A DNA stretch of 64,000 nt from Zasmidium citrigriseum. Its lineage: Eukaryota > Ascomycota > Dothideomycetes > Mycosphaerellales > Mycosphaerellaceae. The notes under the pieces are model-generated. The model saw only the letters and a list, made by a program, of their open reading frames with translations, was not told the origin of the DNA and did not search any database. Below are positions 32,620-43,134 of this stretch, piece by piece; within the stretch, counting starts at the first letter, position 1, and every line of letters starts with the position of its first letter. The stretch is taken from positions 844,840-908,839 of the forward strand of contig NHNW01000013.1 of the NCBI GenBank assembly GCA_002786025.1. The letters run 5' to 3'. The position numbers and the translations under genes were made by a program.

Positions 32620-34533
32620 TCATTCCAGCCCAACGTTGTCCCAAAGTGTAGCCTGAATCAGCTCACTAGGAACATCGACTATGCCAGAGATCTGATCATC
32701 GGCGAAGAACCGCATCCCAAACGTTTCCTCTGCAGCGTAAAGTCTGGTAGTGATCGCAGTCCTTCCATTTACGAAGACCTCCAGAACAGAGTTATCTCTC
32801 CAAGCACGGATGTGTAGATGTTCTGTGCTGTATTCTCCCGTGTCGGGATTCCGTCTTGTAAAGAGGGTGTGAGGTGCTCGCTCGGGCTCGCTGTTGATGA
32901 ATTCGGACGAGTTGAGGATTGGGAAAGCCGGTCGGTTGATGACGAATGTCTCGCAAGTTTGATCGAAAAGCAGCGTTGTAGTACGAGAGTTGTCGCCAGA
33001 ATGATCGATGCACAATCCGAGATGCTGTGTACCTTTCGACACTTTGAAGACGCAGTCCAGCTCCCATTGAGATGTTCTGATTTGCCCAGCCGTGAAGTTT
33101 GGATTGAACGGTCCTGAGCTGAGTTGTGCATTGGACAAACTCGATCGACGGACTTGAGAGCCATTTCGAAGGGCTATCACCAATGGCTGGTAAGGCTGGC
33201 TGGCAAGGGTGCGGATTGTGAAAGTTCCCGACCCGTCAGGGGTTCTCTCAATGGAGGTGATGGAATCCAGCGAAGAAGTAGATGCTGCGACAACGTTGTG
33301 AACGGTCTGGATGTGCAGCTCTCGCGGCATCGACAGCACTCCGCTCCAGCCTTGAGAATGGCGCAACTCGTCGCAGAGATCTTCTTCAGTGACCCAACCC
33401 CAGAGGACCTGGACTTCGGCTTTGGGGTCGTAGAAAGAATTGCCTGCATACAAGCATCCGTGGTCCAGGTGGCCGCCGAACTCGTAAGTCATGTCGATCG
33501 TTTGGAAAAGAGCCGATGAAGTTGGCCTGTCCAGCGTCCCCGACATCCACAATTGGCCACGAGCCGGTCGATGAGGGTTTGCGGAGCCGAGTTGTGCAGC
33601 AGAGGGTCTGCGCTCTGGTATGCAGCCTTCGGTACCCATGATCAAAAAGTCTCGTTCCACCTTGGGATCAGCCTCGTCTCGCAGTGTGGCGAAGTTGGTA
33701 ACTTCCCAATTCTTCCCAAGATCGCCAGACCATCGAGATGGTCGCAAATTATGTCCGAAGTTGGTGAGAGGACCCAAATATTTCCATCGGGTCAAGTCAT
33801 TTGCATTGATGGTGTAGACGAAGGACGTGGGAGTTACGTCTCTGATGCCTCCAGAAATAATGCCGAACAAAGTGTCCTCCTCGTCATAGCCCAAGAATTT
33901 TGCCATGTTCGGCCATGCGGCCACGAAAGGATCCCGCCAACCTGTGACATCCAGATCTGCAGGTTCGCATGGTAGCACCGGATTTGTCGGTATCTTTGTG
34001 AAAGTCTTGCCTCCATCAAATGACTTCGCAATACTTAAAGACTCTGACCCTCGAGTGTGAGGTAGAGTGTGATGTATGGGCAAGTGATTGACCGATGTGT
34101 ATGCGTAGGTGATTGACTCATCCCGAGCGTTGATGAAGCACCCAGTAAATACACCTTTGTTGTCATAAGAAGCATCTGGGGACAGACACGGCTCTTCTCG
34201 CAGCTTCCAATGAATCAGGTCCGGGGAAGTCGCAGAGCCCCAGGCAATATCGCCCCAGTCAGGACCATTGGGATTCCATTGAAACGAAACATGATAGAGG
34301 CCGGTCTTTGGATCGTAGCCTGGCGCACATGGATCATTCATCCAGCCATCTTTGGCCATCAAGTGGTATGTTGGTCGCCATCTCGAGAAACGATCCTCCC
34401 TGCTGGGCTGTCCGTGCTCAAATGGGAGGCTCGTTCGGTTTCGCGCCGGAGGTGATGACGGAGCTGTGCTGAGTTCGAGAGAGCTCGTTGGAGTGAGCTC
34501 ACTGGACGAGCTGTGGGAGCTTGGGAGTACCAT
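32620..34533 (-). CDS. GH32 beta-fructosidase (invertase/fructan hydrolase), intracellular
   Basis: A single exon of 637 aa from the ATG at 34533. A Ser/Thr/Pro-rich N-terminus of about 45 residues has no hydrophobic signal core. The five-bladed propeller carries the GH32 catalytic triad: nucleophile D67 in WMNDPCAP, D201 in GWRDPF, and acid/base E277 in NWEVTNF, where most relatives have E-C rather than E-V. The C-terminal beta-sandwich ends with EHLHIRAWRDNSVLEVFVNG. It should cleave sucrose or small fructans. Lack of a signal peptide implies action on imported sugar, alongside the alpha-glucosidase and the permease with which it shares a divergent promoter. An in-frame TTG 13 codons upstream was rejected. 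Confidence 0.93.
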   Translation of the reverse strand: MVLPSSHSSSSELTPTSSLELSTAPSSPPARNRTSLPFEHGQPSREDRFSRWRPTYHLMAKDGWMNDPCAPGYDPKTGLYHVSFQWNPNGPDWGDIAWGSATSPDLIHWKLREEPCLSPDASYDNKGVFTGCFINARDESITYAYTSVNHLPIHHTLPHTRGSESLSIAKSFDGGKTFTKIPTNPVLPCEPADLDVTGWRDPFVAAWPNMAKFLGYDEEDTLFGIISGGIRDVTPTSFVYTINANDLTRWKYLGPLTNFGHNLRPSRWSGDLGKNWEVTNFATLRDEADPKVERDFLIMGTEGCIPERRPSAAQLGSANPHRPARGQLWMSGTLDRPTSSALFQTIDMTYEFGGHLDHGCLYAGNSFYDPKAEVQVLWGWVTEEDLCDELRHSQGWSGVLSMPRELHIQTVHNVVAASTSSLDSITSIERTPDGSGTFTIRTLASQPYQPLVIALRNGSQVRRSSLSNAQLSSGPFNPNFTAGQIRTSQWELDCVFKVSKGTQHLGLCIDHSGDNSRTTTLLFDQTCETFVINRPAFPILNSSEFINSEPERAPHTLFTRRNPDTGEYSTEHLHIRAWRDNSVLEVFVNGRTAITTRLYAAEETFGMRFFADDQISGIVDVPSELIQATLWDNVGLE

Positions 34534-35054
34534 TGTTGTGGGTTGTGGGTGTTTGACAGTGAAAATTGCCAACGAAGTAGTCGTTCAAAAAGAATGTGGG
34601 CATTTTCGCAGGACCATCACGGCGGCGAAGACACCGCGGCATGATGCTCCATCAGAGTGCAGATGCCAAAGACCGAGAGTCTCGCCGATGAAGGAAGATC
34701 AGTTTAGGCCTTGACGATAGCGGCGAAACCCCATCGTGGCCGAAAGCCGGGGCTCCAGGCGAAGGACTGCGGAGGAGTGGAGAAGGTTTGGGTTTTGCGG
34801 CGGCGAAACTCCCAATGGAGCCAGTTTCGCCGACTCCCTCCTCTTCCCCAGGACGCCACGCATGGGGTGACATCCTCGTGGTCGCCATGTGTGATCTTGT
34901 GCTCTCCATGCCTCGACCGATGGCACGACTCGGCGGTGGGATACATAAGATGGATGCCGCTACCCCATGTCGTAGGCTATTATCGAACATCACTCCCTCT
35001 TCGTTGTCCTCAGAGCCTGACATCTGCTCATCAAACGGCGCAGTTTGAGTCGTC
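34534..35054. promoter_or_regulatory. Shared divergent promoter of GH32 and sugar permease
   Basis: 521 bp between two start codons. CGGCGAAAC occurs at 34721-34729 and 34801-34809, and its inverse GTTTCGCCG at 34824-34832. The last two form an inverted pair with a 14-nt spacer, as expected for a Zn2Cys6 dimer. CreA-type SYGGRG sites occur at 34747-34752 and, on the minus strand, at 34846-34851. All sites lie 190-335 nt from either ATG. Confidence 0.6.
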
Positions 35055-36783
35055 ATGGACCGCAAAACCTCCGTCAGTATGGCAGACGTCAACATCGAGA
35101 AAGTCGGCGCTGTCCACGTTGAAGCTGAATCCCTCTCCTCAACCACGAGCCATATCGATCCTGCACCCACGAAGACGGATCTGACGGCCAAGGAACAGTA
35201 CTCCAAGCTCTGGGCCGCCATCAAGGCCGAGAAGCGCTTCGTCTGGTTCACACTCTACTGCATGCTGCTAGTCTTCGGCTGGGGTTACGACGCCGGTCTC
35301 TCAGGCGTTGCTATTGCATTTCCTGAGTTCCGAAAGGTGTACGGCAATTACTACACCGAGGGCAAGGAATGGGTCATCCCTGCGCTCTGGCAGTCACTGT
35401 GGAATGCAGCTTCAACGATCGGTCAAGTCTTCGGTGGCTACGCCGCTGGCCAGTTCGCCGATGTTTGGGGCCGCAAGTTCTTGCTCTACACCGCTGTTGC
35501 TCTTTCACTGGCCTCCTCCTTCGCCCTGGTCTTTGCTCCCAACCTGCCGGTGCTGTTCGTCTCGAAGTTGCTCTTGGGCCTTTCTGTTGGACTTTCGACT
35601 GCCACACCTCCATTGTACGTTACTGAGAATGCTCCAGCTCATCTCAGATCGACAGCTTCGTCCCTCACCAACGTCATCATCGTCTTGGGCTTCTTCTGCT
35701 CCTCCCTCACTGGCTATGGCTCTTCAAAGATCTCGGGCGTCTGGTCGTTCAAGCTGGCTTTCTGCATGACCTTCCTGATACCAGCCCTTTATCTGATTGG
35801 CCTCCCGTTTCTTCCCGAATCCCCAGTGTGGTACATGAAGAAGGGCCGGGAGGAAGACGCTCGCAAGGCTATCCTCAGGTTGTACGGAAAGAACACCGAT
35901 GTCGAAGCCAGACTTGCAACGATCAAACAAGAGCTCCATGAGGAAGAGCAACAAGCTAACGGAGTCAGCCAGACGAGCTGGCGTGCCATCTTCAGCAAGG
36001 AGCATCGTGCCCGTACTCTGACTGCAGTGCTGGGGCTCCAATCACAGAACTTTAGCGGAGGATATTTTGCCAACACATATCAGGTGAGCCTCCATTTCAA
36101 AGGCACGTGGCTTTGCATTTTGCTGACCTGCTGGACAGACATACTACTTCGAGCTGATCGGCCAAAGCGATCCATTCCAGTTGACGGCAATCTCCTCGAC
36201 ACTCCAGCTGCTGTCTAACTTCGCCGCGGTCTGTGTGTCGGACATTGTTCCACGTCGAGTCGGCCTCATCGGTGGCGGCACTCTGCTCATGTTCTGGTCC
36301 GTCATCATTGGCGGCACCTCTCTGGCATCAACCACCAATAACGCAGCAAACATCGCCCTCCTGGCCTTCATGATCACCTGGTCGATGCTGTACACCGCCA
36401 CAGTCGGCTGCTACGGCTGGGCAGTCGCTCAAGAGACCTCCGCACAAGCCACTCGTCCAAAGACCATCTCGTTCGTCTTGGTGTGTCAACAGCTCACGGC
36501 ATTGATGCTCTCATCAGTGTTCCCGTACTTCATCAATCCAGATCAGCTGAACTGGGGCGGCAAGATTATGTTCTTGTTCGTTGGTGCTGAGGTCTTCATC
36601 ATGGCCGGTCTCTATTTCTTACAGCCGGAGACCAAGAACCGAACGAATGTCGATATCGATGCTCTTTACGCCAACAATGTACCGGCTCGCAAGTTCAAGA
36701 GGTTTGAGGTTGTGGACGGTCAGGTGGTGGAAAAGAGCAGCAGCAAGGATGGTTTTCTGAGTCGGTTCTCGAGGAAGGCGTGA
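35055..36783 (+). CDS. MFS sugar:H+ symporter (maltose/sucrose/lactose permease-like)
   Basis: Two exons (35055-36083 and 36139-36783, intron 55 nt GTGAGC...ACAG, phase 0) give 557 aa. A hydrophilic cytosolic N-terminus of about 65 residues leads into 12 membrane segments. Sugar-porter marks are GWGYDAGLSGVAIAFPEF in TM1, QFADVWGRKFLL in loop 2-3, LPESPVWYMKKGREEDA in the central loop, and PETKNRTNVDIDAL at the end. The long N-terminus and central loop resemble fungal disaccharide (MAL/lactose) transporters rather than hexose carriers. It is divergent from the GH32 gene with shared putative operator sites, so it likely imports the substrate of the two intracellular glycosidases. The actual sugar is inferred. 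Confidence 0.92.
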
Positions 36784-37565
36784 AAGAGCATCTCAGACTG
36801 CTGCTTTTGCTGAATTCCATGGCCGCTGGTCTGCAGCGAAGCGTTGTTTCGGTTAGTCTCATCGGAGAGATCATTGAATGTAGCACTTCCAAGCAAAACA
36901 TTGCAAATGGATACCTCCATGAACTCCAATCGCACGGTCTTCTCCGGGCATGATATGTTCCACTGAGCAAGTGAGAAGCTACCTCCGCTTCAGGCCTCGC
37001 TGTCGTGGAAGGAAGGAAATGGGCTGATGGCTTCCAAATATTGATGGACTTTGATGAGCGGGCCTTCAACATTCACTTGCGGTGCGCCACATTCCCGGAC
37101 GGGCCGCCGCAGCGGTCTCCCAATGCAGCAAAGAACGTAAAGACAAGCCTTGATTGGGTATAGCAATCTCGCTCCGTCGCAATGTTTCCTTGCTGTCCTG
37201 GAAGCCAGTCATCCAAAAGTACTTGTTCAAAAGCGAAACTCCTCGATTCCGGTTGCTAGTAAGATCTGAGTAGATGCACGAGGAAAGTGAGTTCGGAGAC
37301 CGTAGGGCTCATGACCTGTGCAGCCCAGGCCGTAGGTCGCATGTCGAAGAAGTCGAGGAAAGATAGGCCGAGCCAATGTAGTGACAACTTTCAGAATTTT
37401 CAGGCCGAAATTGAGCCCAGACTTTCTATTCTATCATCTATCATGGTATCTTGCTCTATTCATGTAGCTGTATCGCCAACGGGGTATATTCTGTTCATCC
37501 AATACAGCAAAAGCATTCGACCGTTCAATGAAGCAAGCGATCGATCAATCCACAAATCAGTCGAC
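36784..37565. other. Intergenic region between two convergent transporter genes
   Basis: 780 bp of 3' flanks. No gene is recognised. A chance plus-strand frame begins here and runs antisense through the next gene. Confidence 0.55.
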
Positions 37566-39191
37566 TTAATTGGCAACCTTCTCATCATCAGACGAGCCAC
37601 CCTTCTCGTGGACTCCATCAAAGTCTCCCTCCTCGATGAACTCCTGCTCAATCTCGCGGAGGCCGAGGCGGTGGGCAGCTTCCTTGATCTCGTCATGGTT
37701 AAGATGGGGCATCTCGTTGGCCACGATGAAGGGCCACTTCTTCTCGGCGTGGGCCTGGGCGAAGATGACGTCGATTTCTTCGAGCGTACGTCCTGCGGTC
37801 TCGGGGTAAAAGAACCAAGCCACTGGGATGGCGAGCAAGTTGACCAGCGCAAAGAAGAGGTAGATACCCCAAGAGCTGGCGTCGGCGAACACGGGCGTGA
37901 ACATGACGACGGCGAAGTTGCAGATCCAGTTGGTGCAGGTCGAAGCAGCAGCGGCGATGGTACGGGTCTTGAGCGGGTTGATCTCTGGTGGGTAGATCCA
38001 TGGGAGCGGGAGGATGGTGAAGGCGAAGAAGACGATGAAGAGGTAGATACCGACGGCGGCACCCTTGGCGTTCTGCGGCGTGTTGTCGATAAGGCAGCCC
38101 ATAGTGATGATGAACGAAAGACCCTGACCGAGGAAGCCGATGAGGAAGAGCTTGCGGCGACCGACCTTCTCAATCATGAAGAACGATGGGATGGTGGCCA
38201 GAGCGTAAACTGTTGCGAAAACACCACCGAGAATGAGGGAAAGACGGTGATCCAGGCCGATATTCTGTTCGAACAGAAGGGTGGAGTAGTAGATGGCGGC
38301 GTTGCACCCAGTGAACTGCTGGAAGAACTGAGTGCTGGATCCGATCATCATGCGCTGGAACTCCTGGCCCTTGCCGAACTTGAAGAGATCCATGAAGCCG
38401 GCGCTGGAGCCGGAGGACTTGACGTCGGCCTTGATCATGTTGAGGTCGATGAGGACTTGTTCGTCATTCTCGGTGGTGCTGTGCAGAGCGGCGAGGACCT
38501 TGCAGGCTTCCGCTTCGTAGCCCTTCTTGATGAGCCAGCGAGGAGATTCGGGAAGGACAGCCATGCCGACGCACATGATGGCAGCGAAGATGATCTGGAA
38601 AGCGACTGGGAAGCGCCACTGGACGGAAGAGTCGACGTAGCTGAGGCCAAAGTCGATCCAGTAGGCGATGAAGGTTCCAACAGCGATGACGGCACCTTCC
38701 AGACAGACGAGCAGTCCACGGTTCTTGGCCTGGGATGTCTCCGACTGCCAGACTGGGATGGTGGCAGTGTTCATGCCGTTGCCAATACCCGAGATGACTC
38801 GTCCCACAACGAACTGACCGAGTGCCCAGGAGCCCTTGAAGCAGACGGTAGAGATGACGGCGCCGACGATGAGGATGATGCCACCAGCAAGGCAAAGACG
38901 AGTTCGACCGATGCGCTCACCGTATGCGAGAGTGAAGATGGCGCCGAAGAAGCATCCGATTTCGTAGCAGGCAGTAACAGCGCCTCGAATGACCGAGACG
39001 TGCTGGGCGTAGGCATCGCTGGCGCCGGCGGGGACCCGAGTGGCAGTGAATTCATCGTTGAACTGTTCGCCAGAAATGAGGCCAGACATCAAGCCTTGAT
39101 CATATCCGAAGAGCGAAAATCCCATAACAGAAGTGAAGGTGATTGCGAAGCGCAGGCGTTGGCCCGTCAGGCCTGCTGTGCTGGACCACAT
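37566..39191 (-). CDS. MFS sugar transporter (hexose/polyol type)
   Basis: A single exon of 541 aa with 12 membrane segments. The N-terminus is short, so TM1 starts almost at once (TFTSVMGFSLFGYDQGLMSG). Sugar-porter motifs are complete: YGERIGRTRLCLAGG, VPVWQSETS-like segment IPVWQSETSQAKNRG after TM4, LPESPRWLIKKGYEAEA, QFFQQFTGCNAAIYYS in TM7, and the ending PETAGRTLEEIDVIFA. It resembles plasma-membrane hexose or STL1-like carriers. Codon use is strongly biased (third positions C/G), which usually marks high expression and also leaves the antisense strand open for 645 codons. It sits beside the disaccharide cluster and may take up released monosaccharides, but its promoter lacks the CGGCGAAAC motif, so it may not be co-regulated. 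Confidence 0.94.
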   Translation of the reverse strand: MWSSTAGLTGQRLRFAITFTSVMGFSLFGYDQGLMSGLISGEQFNDEFTATRVPAGASDAYAQHVSVIRGAVTACYEIGCFFGAIFTLAYGERIGRTRLCLAGGIILIVGAVISTVCFKGSWALGQFVVGRVISGIGNGMNTATIPVWQSETSQAKNRGLLVCLEGAVIAVGTFIAYWIDFGLSYVDSSVQWRFPVAFQIIFAAIMCVGMAVLPESPRWLIKKGYEAEACKVLAALHSTTENDEQVLIDLNMIKADVKSSGSSAGFMDLFKFGKGQEFQRMMIGSSTQFFQQFTGCNAAIYYSTLLFEQNIGLDHRLSLILGGVFATVYALATIPSFFMIEKVGRRKLFLIGFLGQGLSFIITMGCLIDNTPQNAKGAAVGIYLFIVFFAFTILPLPWIYPPEINPLKTRTIAAAASTCTNWICNFAVVMFTPVFADASSWGIYLFFALVNLLAIPVAWFFYPETAGRTLEEIDVIFAQAHAEKKWPFIVANEMPHLNHDEIKEAAHRLGLREIEQEFIEEGDFDGVHEKGGSSDDEKVAN

Positions 39192-41767
39192 GATGCGTCG
39201 AAAGTAGTGAGGGTTGGTGCGTAGAAAGGAGGAAGAAAGCGAGAGGGTCGAAGGAAAAGTTACTTATGGCATCTGAGGGTATCCACAATCATTCGAACAG
39301 CTGAACCAGGACCCAGCGAGTGTGTCATGGGGCGCTGGTTGCTGAGAGACGGTTCGGTCAAATTTTGAAAAAGAAGTGGGCTGGTTGAAGGTGGTGGATG
39401 AGGTAGGGTTCTCCGTATGGAGTATCCCGCGGAGTCTGAGCGTCGAGTGGAACCAATCACACCACGGGGTGACGGCGGGAGCGAGGGCGGAGCCTTATCT
39501 CTCCGCCCTCTCACTGGGTTGCCGCCAGTGAAATAATCTGTGCTGTGACGTAGTGCTGCCCGGCTGAAATCTCTTGCTTCCTTCACCAACTCGTGAAATT
39601 ATCGTCGGACCCACGCCGGTCGACGTCGTCGCCAATGAAAGTGTAGGTTTATCGGTCACTAATGCCGACTGCGACTGCGCCGTTATTTCGTGAGCATCGG
39701 CTACAGCTTCGGGGACTGCTTCAAACCGCTGCCCACGTGCGGCAGGCAAGAAGCGACAGTCAGGGTCGTCGTTCCGAGGTAGCAAGGTAGACAAGTATCG
39801 TCGAACTTCACCTTGTCGATCGCTTTAGTAATGGTTGACTGTTCGTACAAAGATACGAGCATGGTGTTGATGAAGTGAGGTGGCGCCGTAGTCTCGGCAT
39901 GATGTTGATGCGAAGCATTCTCAAGACTGTAAAGCTCGGTCAAGACTCTTTCGTTCGAACTTGTCGACTTGGCCGTCCTTCCGACCCTTGTCTTCTTGGT
40001 ATTCTTGGCCCGCCACGATGGAATGGAGAATACTCGGCGTCTCAGCATCCCAGCATCCATGTTGGGTGTGGATTCAGCGTCGACGTCATCGGCGGCAGAT
40101 GTGAGTGAGTGTGAGAGGCGTTGTGTTCATGATCAACAGAAGAAGTCGAGTTGAACATGTTCTTGATGCATGACCGGGAAGAAGTGTGGTCGAGCCATGA
40201 GTTCGTGGGGAGAGACTGGAGCGACTGGAGATGCTGGAGATGCTGGAGAGACCCACCTCCTCCAGAGTATGATGCACGAATCACGACAGATAAGAAGTTG
40301 GGGTTGAAGGTCGACAGAAGGTGAAGAAAGGGCGTGTTGATTCTCGATGGATGTCTATCACCTCGTCAGCACTGTGGCGAGCAAGACGCGAAATAGTCGA
40401 GTCTGAATTGAAGCCTCTCTCGCCGCCTTTGCTTGACTTCCTGTGCCTCACGCTGCGAAGAGAGCTTCGGCGGTACCTCGCAGAGACTCTCTGGCGGAGA
40501 TGGAGAGAGCGTCCCTGCTTCTGTCGCCCGCGTCGGATGCAGGTACTCGCTCTTGAGCACTTTTCAAGCAAGGTGAGAGAGGCCGAGAAAGGGCGTCTCT
40601 GACTGGAGAAGAGCGGTGGTTGTCCTCGGAGGTCCAGCGACGTGGACTCTTTGCCTGTGCCGCATCGCATCTCAGCTCCTGCCATCGTTCAATCCATCGC
40701 CTCGGTGCTGTTCAATGATGGCGTCCTGTGGCCTGGCCGTCGACTGCCCGCGGACTCCTCTCAGCACGCAGCTTCCCAACGTTGCCTGCTACGACACGGG
40801 AGTCTGGCTTGAAGCCTGCAGGCAAATGCTTCAGAGAATCACGTGCCGGCATCTCTGCTCCTCTGGCCGCGACAAAGTTATCTCTCGCTTCGCTTCGCTT
40901 CTCTCCTCTCCTCTTCTGCCCTTCTCTTTCATCATGCCGCTTCCACGTCGTCCAACCCCCCTATACGAGCAGATATCTACTCCTCCTCGCCCATGTCTAT
41001 CCTACCTTGCTCTTATCATCGCATCTGGAGCGATCGCTGCGCAGGAAAGCGTCATCGCGGGAGTATCGGAGCCGGAGGTGGGTGAGGCAGTCGCTGCGAG
41101 CTGGAATGTCGCCGGGCGCAATCTGAGGACTTGCTAAGCTGCATCGCTCTTGATCGATCGCAACGCTCGTCCGCCAACAGCAACCAGCAGTAATATGGAC
41201 ATTCGAGCGGCCGATGGGTTTCGAATCCGCATCAAATTGCGGCGAGAGTGGTGCGGAAGAGCAGGTGTCGTTGGATTGCTGACGCCTAGAAATGCCGGCC
41301 GGCCGGCCCTAATGAAAACCCGAGTCAAGTCCATCAAATTTTCAACGACCTACAAGCAAAGACCTTCCCACATCATCCTCCTCCGGCTCATCCTCCACTA
41401 GCAGGCAGTGTGACGGTTTGGAACGATGGGAGAGAACGAACGGTCCAAGGTTCGATGGATCTTGTCCTCGACTTCGCTGGGGGCCTTGATGCCAAACCGC
41501 AGCCGACGAATGCAGACCGAATCCAACTCAACGTAGACACTCTTATGAAGCAGCATCTCCAGCAGTCCAGCAGCTGGAAGCAACACCACGAGCTGAAAAG
41601 AGACTATGGTGGATGGCTTCAAGACCGTCGCTGCCATCTACGACCGAAACGGGCAATGCTGGAGGATCTCCCTCAGCTCCCAAGAATAGCCCAATGGCAA
41701 GTACATAGATATGTCTTCCTCTTCTCCAATCTCCGTGTAGCTCAAATATCTTCCTCTGACCGAAATC
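39192..41767. other. Long intergenic region, nothing recognised
   Basis: 2.6 kb between divergent genes. It holds the promoter of the minus-strand transporter and probably that of the next plus-strand gene. Frames of 100-173 codons are present on both strands but lack domains. A short imperfect 9-bp tandem repeat (tggagatgc-like) lies at about 40216-40250. Confidence 0.45.
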
Positions 41768-43134
41768 ATGTCCTACAACGCTCACAGCTACGGCCAACCA
41801 GCATGGCAACAGCCTCCACCCGCCACGACTGCCAATTGGGGTACTGCAAGCTCATTTGAATGTACGGCAAAGATGGAAAGACTGACAGAAACGCAGAGCA
41901 CAACAACTCTGGCTATGACTATCCACCGCATGTCCATGGACAGACTGTACCACTTCTAGGCTCACATCCACCGCCTGGCTACGATGCGAAACGATCTGAT
42001 CCGGCCTGGTATCAGCAGCCACCGCCTCCATCTCAAGCTCAACTTCCTCCCCATCAACTACCTGCACACAACTCCGGTCCACCGGCGTTGATCGAGGAGA
42101 ACGACCTTATTCAGCGCATGCGGTCAGTCGGTATCTCGGAGCATCAGATAAGTGCAGTACTCCGGAAGCCCTCACCTTCGCCTTCGCCGCGACCGCATGA
42201 AGGCGGATACCATGCGTACGCTCCACCTGCTGCACAGTATCCTCCAACCGCATATGCAAATGGCCCATTCAATGGCCCGCCAGAGGGAGATCGGGGTGTG
42301 CTTGGAGCGCTGGCCGGCGGTGCTGCAGGTGCGTACGGCGGCCATCAACTAGGACATGGCGTTGTCGGTGCTCTTGGAGGAGCGTACGCTGGCAGCAAGT
42401 TGGAGGATGCTTACCGAAAGCATCATGGCGCATCACCGCAGCCGCAGTCGCATTCAACACAGACAGTTGACAGTCGCTGGCCGCTTCAACTTCCGAAAGG
42501 ATCAACGATTGTCATCGAATACTATCCAACTGGAGTTGAGAAGGACAAAAAGATGGGTAAGGTCCACTCGTACGCCTTGATTCAGCCCAAGACGTCGACA
42601 TCAAGCCCGTACTATACATCCACCTTCGTAGACGACAAGCGACTCGGAAAGCATGCTGGTTTCCGCATGTATCGAGGATCGCAATGGGTTGCGAGCTGCT
42701 CGTATCACAGTAGCGGGACCATGAAGCCCAAGCATCCATGGACGACATGGGAGAAGTGGAATCCTCAGACGGAAACCTGGCTGTCTGATACAGGCGTGTT
42801 GCCCGGCCAGGAATTCGAGTGGGTGTACAATTGGGAAGACAAGCTGGCGAGGGAGAAGAATGTGTTTTGTATTCTTAGGTGTGCGCATAATGATGACGAG
42901 AAGAAGGAACTTGTGAGGGTGGTCATGTGGCAGGAGGAGCAGGGGAACATTGAGATTCCGAGTGATGTTGTGAGCAGTCAGGATCAGCTGGATGAGTTGG
43001 TCGGGAATGCGTTGATGCAGATGCAGCGGAAGAGGATGGGCTGGGAGACGGGTGCGTCGGGGTCGAATGGGTCGTCGTTTGGGTATCAATTGGGTTCGGC
43101 GTTCGTTGAGGGTATGGCGAGCGGTGGGAATTAA
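41768..43134 (+). CDS. Glycine-zipper protein with Pro/Gln-rich N-terminus, unknown function
   Basis: Two exons (41768-41840 and 41897-43134, intron 56 nt, branch ACTGAC) give 436 aa. The N-terminal 140 residues are rich in Pro, Gln, His and Tyr and probably disordered; inside is a short helical segment (DLIQRMRSVGISEHQISAVL) reminiscent of a UBA-like fold. Residues about 158-195 are a glycine-zipper (VLGALAGGAAGAYGGHQLGH and the following GxxxG run) that may insert into or associate with membranes. The C-terminal half is a folded region with many aromatic residues (FRMYRGSQWVASCSYHSSG, EFEWVYNWEDKLAREKNVFC) that I do not recognise. No signal peptide. Similar architectures exist in fungal hypothetical proteins; no activity is assigned. 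Confidence 0.8.

Noticed and set aside
37287..39224. 645-codon plus-strand frame
   Set aside because: It is the mirror of the complete, motif-rich sugar transporter on the minus strand. Its protein has no domain and a composition produced by antisense codon bias.
39700..40060. 119-codon minus-strand frame upstream of the sugar transporter
   Set aside because: No domain, no signal peptide and no splice context; it lies in a long promoter region.
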